DNA of 64,000 bases from Bog-473 sp963770645 (GTDB taxonomy: Bacteria; Actinomycetota; Acidimicrobiia; Acidimicrobiales; RAAP-2). This document shows, piece by piece, positions 41,373 to 49,483 of this stretch. Numbering within the stretch: position 1 is the first letter of the stretch; every line of letters begins with the position of its first letter. Where the stretch lies: the NCBI GenBank assembly GCA_963770645.1, contig CAVYQL010000005.1:62001-126000 (forward strand). Direction: 5' to 3'. The notes beneath the pieces were generated by a model. It saw nothing but the letters and a program-made list of their open reading frames with translations. It did no database searches and was not told the DNA's origin. The position numbers were made by a program, and so were the translations under genes.

Positions 41373-41637
41373 GTGGGTGACGTGGAGCCGCATTCTGACG
41401 GTGGTCTTTCTCTCAGAGGTCGCCTCCGCGTAGGGGATCAATCAAGGGATCTGGCAGCCGGTGTTCTCCAGCGAGCATTCTCGAAGGGCCAACTGTCCAA
41501 GCAGGAGTTGTGACGATCGCTTGGCGATGGTCTTCGCCGCGCGGATACGCAACGACCTCAAACCGGCACTTGATGACCTTGTGGAGTATCAGGCTGTGCG
41601 TTCCAATCCTCGTCTCTGGAGGTTGTGGCTCGATTGA
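41373..41637 (+). pseudogene. DUF1707-like (SHOCT-type) small protein gene broken by a frameshift
   Basis: From GTG 41373 the first frame reads LRVGDQSRDLAAGVLQRAFS, KGQLSKQEL and then TGA at 41511. The next frame continues without interruption as DDRLAMVFAARIRNDLKPAL, DDLVEYQAVRSNPRLWRLWL to a stop at 41635. Joined, the two parts give the typical DUF1707 pattern (R-x-G-D-x4-A-x3-L-x3-F-x2-G-x-L-x2-E-E-x-D-x-R-L-x-x-V-x-A-A). Removing one T at about 41511 restores the frame. DUF1707 proteins are small actinobacterial proteins, often with a membrane part, of unknown role. The N-terminus is degraded or short. Confidence 0.6.
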
Positions 41638-41805
41638 ACGTGTCCGTCGATGCAGGTGGCCTGTCCCAGTTCATTGGCTATGGGCGGGGCTCATCGGCAC
41701 CATGGGGATACCGGCGGCGGCGTCCATCCGGAGCGAGAGGAGCCACAAGCCAGAAGAGCAACGAACCGATATCCCTAAGGGTGACCGAGGATGAAAGAGG
41801 ACCGG

Positions 41806-41836
41806 GAAGCCTGGTCTGTTCAGCAGACCAGGCTTC
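41806..41836. terminator. Strong 13-bp hairpin, bidirectional terminator
   Basis: GAAGCCTGGTCTG and CAGACCAGGCTTC pair perfectly around a five-base loop. TTACTTACT follows on the plus strand. It lies 17 bases past the stop of the minus-strand methyltransferase gene and downstream of the plus-strand DUF1707 remnant, so it could end transcripts in both directions. Confidence 0.7.
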
Positions 41837-41852
41837 TTACTTACTGACGCCC

Positions 41853-42641
41853 TTAACGGTCGCCTAGCCCTCGACTCCAACCGCGCTGTGCCCAGCGTCT
41901 GCAACGAACGAGAAGGGTACGCCCTCGCGACAGAAGCTTGATCGCGCGGGAATATGAGCGGAGCGTGATCCACTTAACCCACGAGCTTGGGATTAGCCGC
42001 GCGATCTCGTTAACATTCCTGTTGATGGATCTGTCCATCGACGGGAATTGCTGCAGCGGCTCGACAACGTGTAGACGCAAGCACCGTCGCCACGCCTTCG
42101 TGACGTGGCGGTTCTGGGCATCGTCGATGACGATCACGGCCCCATGCCGCGAAGCCATGGGACTGCAGTTGGTGATGTCTTCGTAGTAGAAAGGTTTGTG
42201 GCCGTCTACGTGAAAGACATCGAAGGAAAGTTGTTGGCGTACAAGCTCTGGCAGGACGGTGAGGCTGCTTCCTTTGTGGAAGAAGACCCTTCCCGGGAAT
42301 TCCTCCTGGAGCCACGCCACGGCTGGGCTCACATAGGCATGGCTGCCGATGTCGACGCCGTGGTACGAAAGCCTCGGGTTCGCGGACAACGCCAGGAACG
42401 CCGAATGGCCTCCGTTCACGCCTACTTCGAGTATCCGTTCGCGACCACTGATGGCCTCGCGGAACCGATCTCTTTTGACACGATGCAACGAGTCCGGTGG
42501 TCGACGGGTGAAATCGTCGCCACCACCAGGATAAAAGATGTTGCCCGCCAAGGGCTCACCCGCTGAGGCGACGACCGCGTTGAGTGCATAGAGACGTTCC
42601 AGCCACGATGATTGCAGTTCGAGATCCGGCATTTGAGTCAT
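41853..42641 (-). CDS. Class I SAM-dependent methyltransferase (Methyltransf_24-like)
   Basis: 262 residues from ATG 42641. Motif I is RERILEVGVNGGHSAFLALS near residues 67-86; motif II is YHGVDIGSHAYVSPAV; then come FDVFHVDGHKPFYYEDITNC and AVIVIDDAQNRHVTKAWRRC. This D-G-H and D-D pattern is typical of cephalosporin-hydroxylase-like and Methyltransf_24 proteins. The C-terminal 60 residues are Arg-rich and basic, which suggests membrane or nucleic-acid contact. The substrate is unknown. Its 3' end is followed by the strong terminator at 41806. Confidence 0.8.
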   Translation of the reverse strand: MTQMPDLELQSSWLERLYALNAVVASAGEPLAGNIFYPGGGDDFTRRPPDSLHRVKRDRFREAISGRERILEVGVNGGHSAFLALSANPRLSYHGVDIGSHAYVSPAVAWLQEEFPGRVFFHKGSSLTVLPELVRQQLSFDVFHVDGHKPFYYEDITNCSPMASRHGAVIVIDDAQNRHVTKAWRRCLRLHVVEPLQQFPSMDRSINRNVNEIARLIPSSWVKWITLRSYSRAIKLLSRGRTLLVRCRRWAQRGWSRGLGDR

Positions 42642-42969
42642 CTCTAGTTAGAAGGATGCCGCTGAAGGAGTGGTCCCGCCCAACCTACTTCAGCCTGTTA
42701 AGGCGCAGGTCCGTAGGACGCATTTTGGCGCAGGGTTGAACCGCGCCGCAAGCGGGCCGGACAAAGCAGGACGCCAAGCGGGCCGCCTTCGAAAGAATTT
42801 CGGAACATGTCGACCAGCATCGCTCCAACACCATCGTGGCCCAGACTGCCGCAGTACGCCGGTACTGGGAGAGTGATGAACGGCATCTTCTGTTTCGCCA
42901 ACGGTTCCTTTGGAGATTCCGCCGACCACTCGTCGACGAGGAGGTGAGCGCCAACCGCGCCAACCCCCC
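42642..42969. other. Non-coding or decayed stretch
   Basis: The 328 bases between two minus-strand genes. Several overlapping short frames exist on both strands. One minus-strand frame (42698-42973) reads plausibly protein-like (MPFITLPVPAYCGSLGHDGV), but its start overlaps the neighbouring gene end, and I see no ribosome-binding site or family. It may be a gene remnant. Confidence 0.35.
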
Positions 42970-43884
42970 TCATTTATGGAACACCGCCTTGGCGGCAACG
43001 TTACTCAGCAACTGGCGGAACTCCTGGACCGCCTCGGGTGCAGGCAGCCCGTAGGCCCCTCTGCGAGATGTACAGGTGCCGGAGCGCCGCACGAGGTGCA
43101 CGGCCGTATCGGCGGCTGCGACGGCCACTGGGAGGCCGTTCAGCACGGTGGCGCCGTCGATGGTGAAGTCGGGCTCCTGGGCGAACAAAAGCATCGGGTA
43201 TCCGCCGGCCGGGATGATGACGTCGACGCCTGATTCGAGCAAGGGGCGGCTCTGAGCGACGAACTCGTCTCGCATCCGTTCGTACGTTGATCGATCCTCA
43301 AATGCCCGGTTGTAGTCGGCCACCTGGGCGGTGACTGCTCGGACCGCCGTGACCCTCTGGCCGAGTCCGTATCGTCGGATCTGGTCCTCATGATAGGGGA
43401 TGAAGACTGGATTGATGGTGACGAGCGCCGCCTTCCGGCCCAGCGTCAGCGCATGGAGCATGGTGCTCTCGCCCAGTCCTATAACCGGGATCCGGACGGC
43501 CGCCCTTACCTCTTGTAGCGCGGGCTCCTGGAAGTGCCCAATGATGAATGCATCGAATCCGTCGTCCTGGGCCTGCAGCGCATTGGCGATTACCTGGGCA
43601 GCGCATCGGAACTCGGTGATCGGGTGCAGGTACCGGTCGCCGGGCTCCATCCCGATCACGGTCACCGCCGCACCAGGCCGCGCCAGCGACGTGATCTCGT
43701 CGGTCAGGCGGGTGAAGTACGGAGCGTCGACCGCTGGGTCGGTGAAGCTCTGATAGCAGATCTTGATCGTGTTCTCCCTTGCTTCGTCGGCCGAAATGGC
43801 GTGACCCCCTCGTACTGTTCTGAGCCGTCCATGGGTTGGGCGCGGCACCTCTCCGATGTGATCTCCGGCGAGACTAACGTTCAT
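42970..43884 (-). CDS. Asp/Glu/hydantoin racemase superfamily protein lacking both catalytic cysteines
   Basis: 304 residues from ATG 43884; the first 35 residues are poorly conserved and the true start may be later. The fold is recognisable from TIKICYQSFTDPAVDAPYFT, AFIIGHFQEPALQEVRAAVR, IPVIGLGESTMLHALTLGRK and SGVDVIIPAGGYPMLLFA. In hydantoin and aspartate/glutamate racemases the two catalytic cysteines sit in the segments A-C-F-x-D-P-G-L and L-G-C-x-G-M. Here these read GHFQEPAL and PAGGYPML, so His and Gly replace the cysteines. The protein may have another activity of the superfamily or be inactive. It is single, with long gaps on both sides. Confidence 0.75.
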   Translation of the reverse strand: MNVSLAGDHIGEVPRPTHGRLRTVRGGHAISADEARENTIKICYQSFTDPAVDAPYFTRLTDEITSLARPGAAVTVIGMEPGDRYLHPITEFRCAAQVIANALQAQDDGFDAFIIGHFQEPALQEVRAAVRIPVIGLGESTMLHALTLGRKAALVTINPVFIPYHEDQIRRYGLGQRVTAVRAVTAQVADYNRAFEDRSTYERMRDEFVAQSRPLLESGVDVIIPAGGYPMLLFAQEPDFTIDGATVLNGLPVAVAAADTAVHLVRRSGTCTSRRGAYGLPAPEAVQEFRQLLSNVAAKAVFHK

Positions 43885-44135
43885 TGCGACTGCCCGCCTG
43901 GCGAGTATGACTGCATGTCGGAGCCCCTTTTAACTCAGCTTCGTAACCAAGTCCGAGTCAAAAAGATTGCCGACTATCTGCGAAACAGAGCTCCAAGAAC
44001 ACCTCGGATCGGGTCCGGCGTCCTCTCAGTCGGTTGCCTTTGGGTTCCCAATCATTTATTGATTCGACCATTGACCTGAGTGAACGCTGTCGGACTGACA
44101 CCTCTGAGACGGTGCCCCCGTCTGCCGGTATGGCG

Positions 44136-44723
44136 TCAGCCTGTTGTACGTCCCGTGGATGGGTCGATATCGAACCTGTCGAAGTTGACCCATGGCAATT
44201 CGATTGGCGACGTGCCAATCGTGCCTCTCGTGATCGATCGCGCGACATCACCCAAAAGTGCCGGCAGGACGCGCTCGCTCGTGGCATCGATCTCCTCGAT
44301 AGTCCACCATCGCCATGCCGCGTGGACTTCGTGCTCCAGAGGCTCCCATCCCGCAGTCGATAGCTCAAACCGATCCGTGCGCCACGCGAAGAAGGTCTCC
44401 ACCGAATACAGAGGCTGACCCCGAAAAGTCCACTCACCCCTGCAGGTCGCGACAGGATCGCCCAACTCTGCGGGGTCGACGACCAGGCCGGTCTCTTCAG
44501 AGAGCTCGCGTGCTGCCGCTTCGCTGAGTGCTTCGCCCGGATTGATGGCGCCGCCAGGAGTGATCCAGAGCGCGGGCTTGGGGTCAAGAGGGTCTTTGAC
44601 CAGAAATAGCAACACGCTGTTGGTCCCGTCGATAACAATTACGCGCGCCGAGGGCCGGTCGAGAGGCGTGGTCACCTTCCCATCGTGACCGACGGTGAGT
44701 TGCGACGCACGGCGGGTAGTCAC
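44136..44723 (-). CDS. NUDIX hydrolase
   Basis: 195 residues from ATG 44723. The Nudix box GGAINPGEALSEAAARELSE followed by ETGL matches G-x5-E-x7-R-E-U-x-E-E-x-G-U, with the metal-binding Glu residues intact. The preceding strand is ALWITPGG, and the N-terminal strands are SARVIVIDGTNSVLLFLV. HEVHAAWRWWTIEEID follows, the usual C-terminal helix region. The family hydrolyses nucleoside diphosphate-linked compounds; the substrate cannot be read from the sequence. It is a single gene next to a truncated FAD-monooxygenase remnant on the same strand. Confidence 0.9.
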   Translation of the reverse strand: MTTRRASQLTVGHDGKVTTPLDRPSARVIVIDGTNSVLLFLVKDPLDPKPALWITPGGAINPGEALSEAAARELSEETGLVVDPAELGDPVATCRGEWTFRGQPLYSVETFFAWRTDRFELSTAGWEPLEHEVHAAWRWWTIEEIDATSERVLPALLGDVARSITRGTIGTSPIELPWVNFDRFDIDPSTGRTTG

Positions 44724-44738
44724 CAGGTACCCTCGATC

Positions 44739-44888
44739 TCAGAGGTTCTCTGGGCTTGACCCTTGCATGCGCGCGTCCGCTGACGTCTCCGCCTCGTAGG
44801 TCGTTGTCAGGATACCGTGAACGTGGAGGACGCGGGCGAGGGTGAGGCCGCCGAGACCTGCACCGACGATCGTCACTGGAATCGCCAA
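44739..44888 (-). pseudogene. N-terminal remnant of a TetX-like FAD monooxygenase
   Basis: From a TTG at 44888 with AAAGGA upstream, the frame encodes AIPVTIVGAGLGGLTLARVL, HVHGI and YEAETSADARMQG. This is the Rossmann FAD motif (G-x-G-x2-G) and the Glu-containing second strand of TetX-type flavoprotein monooxygenases. The match ends abruptly at MQG and the frame stops eight codons later, before the family's LDIH segment. No continuation is found in any frame downstream towards the NUDIX gene. A deletion has therefore removed about 85 percent of the gene. Confidence 0.65.
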
Positions 44889-45079
44889 GTTGGTTCCTTT
44901 CGGCTCGTGGTCCCACGTCGTACTTGCCGGGCCCTTCACGTTCTTAAACGGCGGCGACTTCCGAGTCGAAACTCAGCGGGATCTTAAGTCCTGGACTGTC
45001 TCCAGGCTTTGTCCGCAATCCGGCGGTAGGGTCTTGACGATTGCTCCGGTTCATCAGGAGCGTTTGAATAGGAGGCGCA

Positions 45080-46225
45080 GTGAACGTGCTCATCGACTCC
45101 GACACCCACCTCTTTGAGCCGCCTGGAATGTGGCAGGAGTACGTCGATCCGGAGGATCGCGACGTTGCACTGCGCATGGCAAAAGACGACCTCGGTTACA
45201 GCTGGTTGATGTTCGGCGATCGTCGCTTGAGCCTGGGGGGCCCACATCGACCGGGCGACGTCGATGGTATCGGCGTCTTTCGGCAACGATTGTTGGAAGG
45301 TTTGCCCGCGGATTTCGACCTTGACGAGTTCACGGCGAGTTACTCCGACCCCGAGGCTCGCCTTCTTCAGCTTGATCGAGCTGGTTTCGACGCGTCAATC
45401 ATGTTTCCCAATTACGGAATCAGTTGGGAGCGACCTCTCCAGCATGATTTGCGCGCCACCCTGGCCAACATGACCGCGTGGAACCGTTGGATCGTAGAGA
45501 TAGCCGCCAAAGGCAGGGGGCGGCTCTACCCGGTGGCCCACCTGACTCTTCGGAATTTGGCGTGGCTTGAAGCTCAGTTGGCGGCACTCGCCGATGGCGG
45601 CATCCGTCTGGCCCTGATCCCACCCTCGCTGGTGGACGGACTCCCTTTGTCGCACCCCGAGCTCGATCGCGCGTGGGCTGCATTCGTGGACTACGGGATC
45701 ACTCCGGTGTTCCACGTCGCCAATCAGCCTCGCCCGTTCGACGAGGCGTGGTACGGAGAGGACATGGAGGGGGGCATCTCACCGCTGAGCGTTGTCTTCA
45801 TATGGACCGGCGCAGCCCTGGCGGTGAGCGACCTGATCCTGAACGGTGTCTTGGAGCGCCACCCAGATCTTCGGATGGGCATCATGGAATTGTCTGCGAC
45901 ATGGGTGCCGCAGCACCTGCAGATGATGGATGGTGGTTACCGTCATACGGCCCGCTTCAACGGGGAATCTACGGAACTCTCTCTCATGCCAAGCGAATAT
46001 TTCCGACGTCAGGTGCGGGTTGCAGCTTTCTCGTACGAGCAGCCGCACCGATTGATGGCACGCTCCGGCGACATCTTCATGGCGTGTAGCGACTATCCCC
46101 ATACCGAAGGGACGTGTACGGCTCTCGACGACTACAAAGTCTCTGGGCTCGTACCGGGGGAGAGTTCTGCACAGTTTTTCGGCGGCAACGCCGCCAATCT
46201 CTTGAGGGAACCCTGGCCGAACTGA
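45080..46225 (+). CDS. Amidohydrolase family (Amidohydrolase_2) protein
   Basis: 381 residues from GTG 45080, preceded by TAGGAGG. MNVLIDSDTHLFEPPGMWQE carries the D-x-H metal motif (Asp8, His10). GFDASIMFPNYGISWERPLQ, TPVFHVANQPRP (metal His) and DLRMGIMELSATWVPQHLQM follow. FMACSDYPHTEGT near residue 335 is the Asp-Tyr-Pro-His motif. It is the same superfamily as the gene at 5634 but clearly divergent in sequence. It lacks the 14-bp palindrome upstream. It is expected to be a zinc-dependent hydrolase or decarboxylase; the substrate is unknown and no pathway neighbours are present. Confidence 0.88.
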   Translation: MNVLIDSDTHLFEPPGMWQEYVDPEDRDVALRMAKDDLGYSWLMFGDRRLSLGGPHRPGDVDGIGVFRQRLLEGLPADFDLDEFTASYSDPEARLLQLDRAGFDASIMFPNYGISWERPLQHDLRATLANMTAWNRWIVEIAAKGRGRLYPVAHLTLRNLAWLEAQLAALADGGIRLALIPPSLVDGLPLSHPELDRAWAAFVDYGITPVFHVANQPRPFDEAWYGEDMEGGISPLSVVFIWTGAALAVSDLILNGVLERHPDLRMGIMELSATWVPQHLQMMDGGYRHTARFNGESTELSLMPSEYFRRQVRVAAFSYEQPHRLMARSGDIFMACSDYPHTEGTCTALDDYKVSGLVPGESSAQFFGGNAANLLREPWPN

Positions 46226-46299
46226 GCAGCGAGCAGCCCGAATCCTCACGGTGATTCCAACTGTCCCCGAACGCGGACTGAGGCGGACCTAGTTACTCC

Positions 46300-46554
46300 C
46301 TACTTCGGTCGGAAGTGGACGAACACCCGGCCGAAATTATGAGAGTCCTTCTCGACTCGGTCATAGAGCGGCTTGATGTCCTTCTGATCGAGGAACCGCA
46401 GTACGCGCTTCTTCAGCTGGCCGCTTCCCTTGCCCGGAATGATCTCCACTAACCGGACCTTCTTTTCAATCGCCTCCTCGATGATGCCTCGAAGAGCATG
46501 ATCGATATCGTCGCCTCGGTTGTAGATCTCGTGCAGGTCCAACTTGAGCTTCAC
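46300..46554 (-). CDS. Small Smr-domain protein
   Basis: 84 residues from GTG 46554 (MKLKLDLHEIYNRGDDIDHA); a longer frame begins at 46587. The Smr signature is LDLHEI near residues 4-9, then LVEIIPGKGSGQLKKRVLRF near 38-57 and VFVHFRPK at the end. Smr domains are stand-alone or MutS2-linked nucleic-acid nickases or ribosome-collision nucleases. This one is a minimal single-domain protein. The substrate is unknown. It has no clear operon partner. Confidence 0.82.
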   Translation of the reverse strand: MKLKLDLHEIYNRGDDIDHALRGIIEEAIEKKVRLVEIIPGKGSGQLKKRVLRFLDQKDIKPLYDRVEKDSHNFGRVFVHFRPK

Positions 46555-46673
46555 GACACACGGTCTACACCGGACGGTCGCCCTCAAATGGAACGAGACC
46601 CAAAATGCGGGTGCTCGCCCCGCCGGATCTGCGTCCCAGCCGGGTCACCGCTTCCGTCTCGGGAGTGACCGTT

Positions 46674-46967
46674 CTAAGCAACGGCGCGATTGATGTCCTC
46701 CAGCGATAGCTCGGCTGTCTTCTGTCCTCCACACTTACCGCAGTCCTGCGAGAGGCTCGATGACCGGATGAGGCGTGTTCTGGCTTCGTTGAGGTAGACG
46801 GTGAAGCATTGACTGTCCGGATCGATCTCTAGATCCCAGTATGTGCGCCACTCTGTTGAAATACGGCGATGTCGGACCTGGATCCCCTTGAGGATTCGAC
46901 AGAAGCGCAGCTGGCGGGAATCAAAGATCCACGTACTGTGACACGATTCCAAGACGATGAGGTTCAT
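46674..46967 (-). CDS. Small conserved cysteine-containing protein, paralogue B
   Basis: 97 residues from ATG 46967. It is closely similar along its whole length to the product of 30578-30874: LIVLESCHSTWIFD, LRFCRILKGIQV, STEWRTYWDLEI, FTVYLNEARTRLIRSS, DCGKCGG and TAELSLEDINRAV. The gene start is also conserved at DNA level (ATCGTCTTGGAATCGTG is shared). Four cysteines, two as CxxC near the end, suggest metal binding. A short TTGACAC just before the ATG might be part of a promoter with no leader. The function is unknown. Confidence 0.72.
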   Translation of the reverse strand: MNLIVLESCHSTWIFDSRQLRFCRILKGIQVRHRRISTEWRTYWDLEIDPDSQCFTVYLNEARTRLIRSSSLSQDCGKCGGQKTAELSLEDINRAVA

Positions 46968-47102
46968 GTGTCAAGCATGCACGCTCGTCCTGAACCCGAA
47001 CTCTGAGGTGCCTGGTGATGGACTTGGGATCTCGTTGCTGTTCCACGACGTGGCGGATCTGGGGTTGCCCGGTGCGCCGGTTGGAGAACGGTGCGCAGAT
47101 GA

Positions 47103-47999
47103 TCAGCCCGAGACGATGTCGACGGGTGTGCCCGGAGGAATGCTCGACAACTGCGCCAGATCGGCGTCGTGCAATCGCACGCAGCCATCGGACACTGCGG
47201 CCCCCGTTGTGCCGATGAGGGTGTCGGCAGTGGCGTCGATGGGACCGTGGATGGCGATGATGGCGTCACCGGAACTATCCCAGTCGGTAATCGCGTCCGA
47301 GTGACCGGAGGTAACCAGGACAAGAGGTCCGTAGCCCGGGCTGGGCGGGGGGATTGTCATGGCCACGAAGAAGTCGCCGGAGGGAGTGGGACTGGCCGGT
47401 GTTCCAATGCCCGCCGGGAAGTAGTCGATCTGCCGAGCGCGTTCGAACACACCGAGGTGCATCGTGGCCAGGTCCACCACGATCGCGAAATGATCCCGTT
47501 TCACAGTCGCGTCGGATGCGGGGATCCAGGCGGTGGATTCGTTGGGCCGTTGCGCCAGCCGTACGTCGAGCCAGTTCGGTTCCACCGCGATCACGGGGAG
47601 AATGCTCGGGTAGCCGTACCACGAACCGGGGACGGTCTGGGTCGGGGCGGCGCCCGGACTGGGGGATCCGGGCGCATCGCCGTTCAGCCTGGCCACCAGG
47701 GTGACTCTCGGCACCGCGAATGCCGGACTTGGTGCGCCAGAGGACTCAGCCTGCTGGGCCGTCTCGGCGGTCGTGGTGGGAGTCGTCCCGGCAGAGGCGG
47801 GCGTGCCCTCCGTCGCTGCTGCATCGGTTCGAGGCCCCCCTGGATTGCTAGCCGAGAGAGCAGAGCTCGAGGAGGGCGGTGACGCGGACGATGCGCCGAA
47901 GCCTTCGTTGGTCAACAGGAGGCAGGCGGTCGTCACCAGGCTTGCCATCGCGAACCAGTAGGCGATCTTCCTCCTGCGTGGCCATCGTCTGTAGTTCAT
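47103..47999 (-). CDS. L,D-transpeptidase (YkuD domain), exported
   Basis: 298 residues from ATG 47999. The membrane anchor or signal peptide is IAYWFAMASLVTTACLLLTN, followed by a Ser/Thr/Pro-rich linker to about residue 95. A beta-rich part (LDVRLAQRPNESTAWIPASD) precedes the YkuD domain: FAIVVDLATMHLGVFERARQ, TPASPTPSGDFFVAMTIPP and AIIAIHGPIDATADTLIGTT. It ends GAAVSDGCVRLHDADLAQLS with the catalytic Cys in S-D-G-C-V-R-L and the His in AIHG. It should form 3-3 crosslinks in peptidoglycan or attach proteins. The neighbours are the small cysteine protein and a lipid-type SRPBCC gene. Confidence 0.9.
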   Translation of the reverse strand: MNYRRWPRRRKIAYWFAMASLVTTACLLLTNEGFGASSASPPSSSSALSASNPGGPRTDAAATEGTPASAGTTPTTTAETAQQAESSGAPSPAFAVPRVTLVARLNGDAPGSPSPGAAPTQTVPGSWYGYPSILPVIAVEPNWLDVRLAQRPNESTAWIPASDATVKRDHFAIVVDLATMHLGVFERARQIDYFPAGIGTPASPTPSGDFFVAMTIPPPSPGYGPLVLVTSGHSDAITDWDSSGDAIIAIHGPIDATADTLIGTTGAAVSDGCVRLHDADLAQLSSIPPGTPVDIVSG

Positions 48000-48035
48000 G
48001 TCGGGGTCGTGACTCCTGCGACCGGGGAAGTGGCG

Positions 48036-48584
48036 TCAGGACGCGGGCGACTCGGGGCTCGGCTCGAGGTTCTCTTTCATCAAGCGCATCTCCTTGTCGA
48101 TCTGCGCTTGGCTTCCCTCGGCCGCCATGGCCAGCACGTCCTCGGGCAACCCGTCGGGCAAGGTGACCCAGAGCGTCAGCGTGGCCGCGCAGGCGCTCTC
48201 GCCGCGCCGCTCGACGACGAACTCCTCGTAGGCCGCGCTACCGCCATCCATCCCCGCCGCGACGAGTCCGGGCTCTTCCGCCTTCACCGTCCACAGCTCC
48301 ACCGGTTGGCCGACGCCGGGCTGCCGGGGATCGGCGAGGGTAAATCTGTAACGAGCGCCCGGGCCACACACCCCGCCGTCACTTCCGCCCGCCCCATCGC
48401 CGTCGCGTACCCGGGTGACGCCGCTCACGTCCGGGTTGTAGGCGGGCAGGTTCGCGAAATCGAGGCGGTAGGCCCACACCACCTCGGCCGGTACGTCGAA
48501 CTCGGCCTTGGCGACCGCGGTCGGAGGCCCGCCTGGTGTCGCGTCGCGTGTTGAGTCGGTGGCGCTGGCGTCGCTGTCGGGCAC
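48036..48584 (-). CDS. SRPBCC (START-like) family protein
   Basis: 182 residues from ATG 48584. The core reads AVAKAEFDVPAEVVWAYRLD, FANLPAYNPDVSGVTRVRDG, YRFTLADPRQPGVGQPVELW and EEFVVERRGESACAATLTLW. The helix near the C-terminus is GSQAQIDKEMRLMKENLEP. This is the pattern of the polyketide-cyclase/SRPBCC fold, which holds hydrophobic ligands. It follows the TetR gene by 13 bases on the same strand and is probably co-transcribed, so it may belong to the P450/acyl-CoA pathway under that regulator. The ligand is unknown. Confidence 0.72.
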   Translation of the reverse strand: MPDSDASATDSTRDATPGGPPTAVAKAEFDVPAEVVWAYRLDFANLPAYNPDVSGVTRVRDGDGAGGSDGGVCGPGARYRFTLADPRQPGVGQPVELWTVKAEEPGLVAAGMDGGSAAYEEFVVERRGESACAATLTLWVTLPDGLPEDVLAMAAEGSQAQIDKEMRLMKENLEPSPESPAS

Positions 48585-48597
48585 TGGAACCGAAGCG

Positions 48598-49245
48598 TCA
48601 GTCCCGCGGCCGCAGGATGTGTGCCGCCGTGTCGGCCCATTGCGTGGCCAGGGCGGTGGTGTCCTCCCCTTCGGCCGGCATCACACCGGCGGCATATCCG
48701 ATGAAGACTCCGACGATCATGGCGCTGAGGACCCGGGCGACCTCGGGGGCGCCGTCCCGCTCGACCAGGTCCGGGCGGTTGTCGGTGATCCATTGCTCGA
48801 GGGACGACTGGAAGGAGGAGAAGAGGTCGAGCCCGACGGTGCGGGCCGTGATCTCGCCGCGCATGGCCTCGCCCACCATCAGGCGGACGAAGTCCTCGAC
48901 GTCGAACATGGAGTGCATGTAGTCAGCCAGCATCTCGGCGAGTGTCAGGTCCGGCGCCGGGGCGCCGTCCTCGCCGGGAGGGGCCGTGATCGGCAGGTAG
49001 CCCTGCTCGACCAGGACCGCCTCGAGGAGCTCCCGCTTGCTGGGGAAGTAGTGGTAGAGCGAGGCCACGTTGAGACCGGCCGCCGAGGCGAGGTCCCGCA
49101 TGCTCGTGCCGTCGACGCCGCGCTGGGACATGAGGGAGAGCGCGATCTCGAGGATGCGACGCCTCGTGGTGGGGCCGTCACCCTGTCCGGCCGCACCGTG
49201 TTCGACGTGAGCGCGGCCCTTGGCGCCACGGGAGTCGATCGTCAT
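48598..49245 (-). CDS. TetR-family transcriptional regulator
   Basis: 215 residues from ATG 49245. The HTH lies near residues 27-72: TRRRILEIALSLMSQRGVDG, TSMRDLASAAGLNVASLYHY and FPSKRELLEAVLVEQGYLP. The C-terminal ligand domain is helical and unclassified. It is divergent from the P450 operon; the palindrome TGACACCGGAGTCA at 49424 lies between them. It is the only TetR gene in the window and so the first candidate to bind the five related palindromes. It is probably a repressor released by an acyl-CoA or steroid-like effector, as for other lipid-catabolism TetR proteins. Confidence 0.88.
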   Translation of the reverse strand: MTIDSRGAKGRAHVEHGAAGQGDGPTTRRRILEIALSLMSQRGVDGTSMRDLASAAGLNVASLYHYFPSKRELLEAVLVEQGYLPITAPPGEDGAPAPDLTLAEMLADYMHSMFDVEDFVRLMVGEAMRGEITARTVGLDLFSSFQSSLEQWITDNRPDLVERDGAPEVARVLSAMIVGVFIGYAAGVMPAEGEDTTALATQWADTAAHILRPRD

Positions 49246-49423
49246 CTCAATCCCTTTTCTCCGCTCTCGGCCGAAGGAATATCGGAATTCTGGCTTGCTT
49301 CCCCCTCCATGTACCCAGCAGTTTCGTCACGTCGTGAGGGGGAGACCGAGATCTGGCGGCCCACGACGTTGCTTGGCGCGACAGCCTACGGCTCTCGACG
49401 CCCCAACACCCGTTTGCTATATA

Positions 49424-49437
49424 TGACACCGGAGTCA
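49424..49437. promoter_or_regulatory. Operator-like palindrome TGACACCGGAGTCA (site 3)
   Basis: 14-bp inverted repeat (12 of 14 positions symmetric) between the TetR gene and the P450 operon. It ends 46 bases before the P450 ATG. It is a member of the five-site set. Confidence 0.6.
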
Positions 49438-49483
49438 GTTACCACCCGGTACCGACCCTCAATGTAGGGGGTGAGTGGTTTAG

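Noticed and set aside
42698..42973. Minus-strand frame of 91 residues with protein-like composition
   Set aside because: It overlaps the neighbouring gene end, lacks a ribosome-binding site and shows no family pattern. Other frames over the same bases are equally open.
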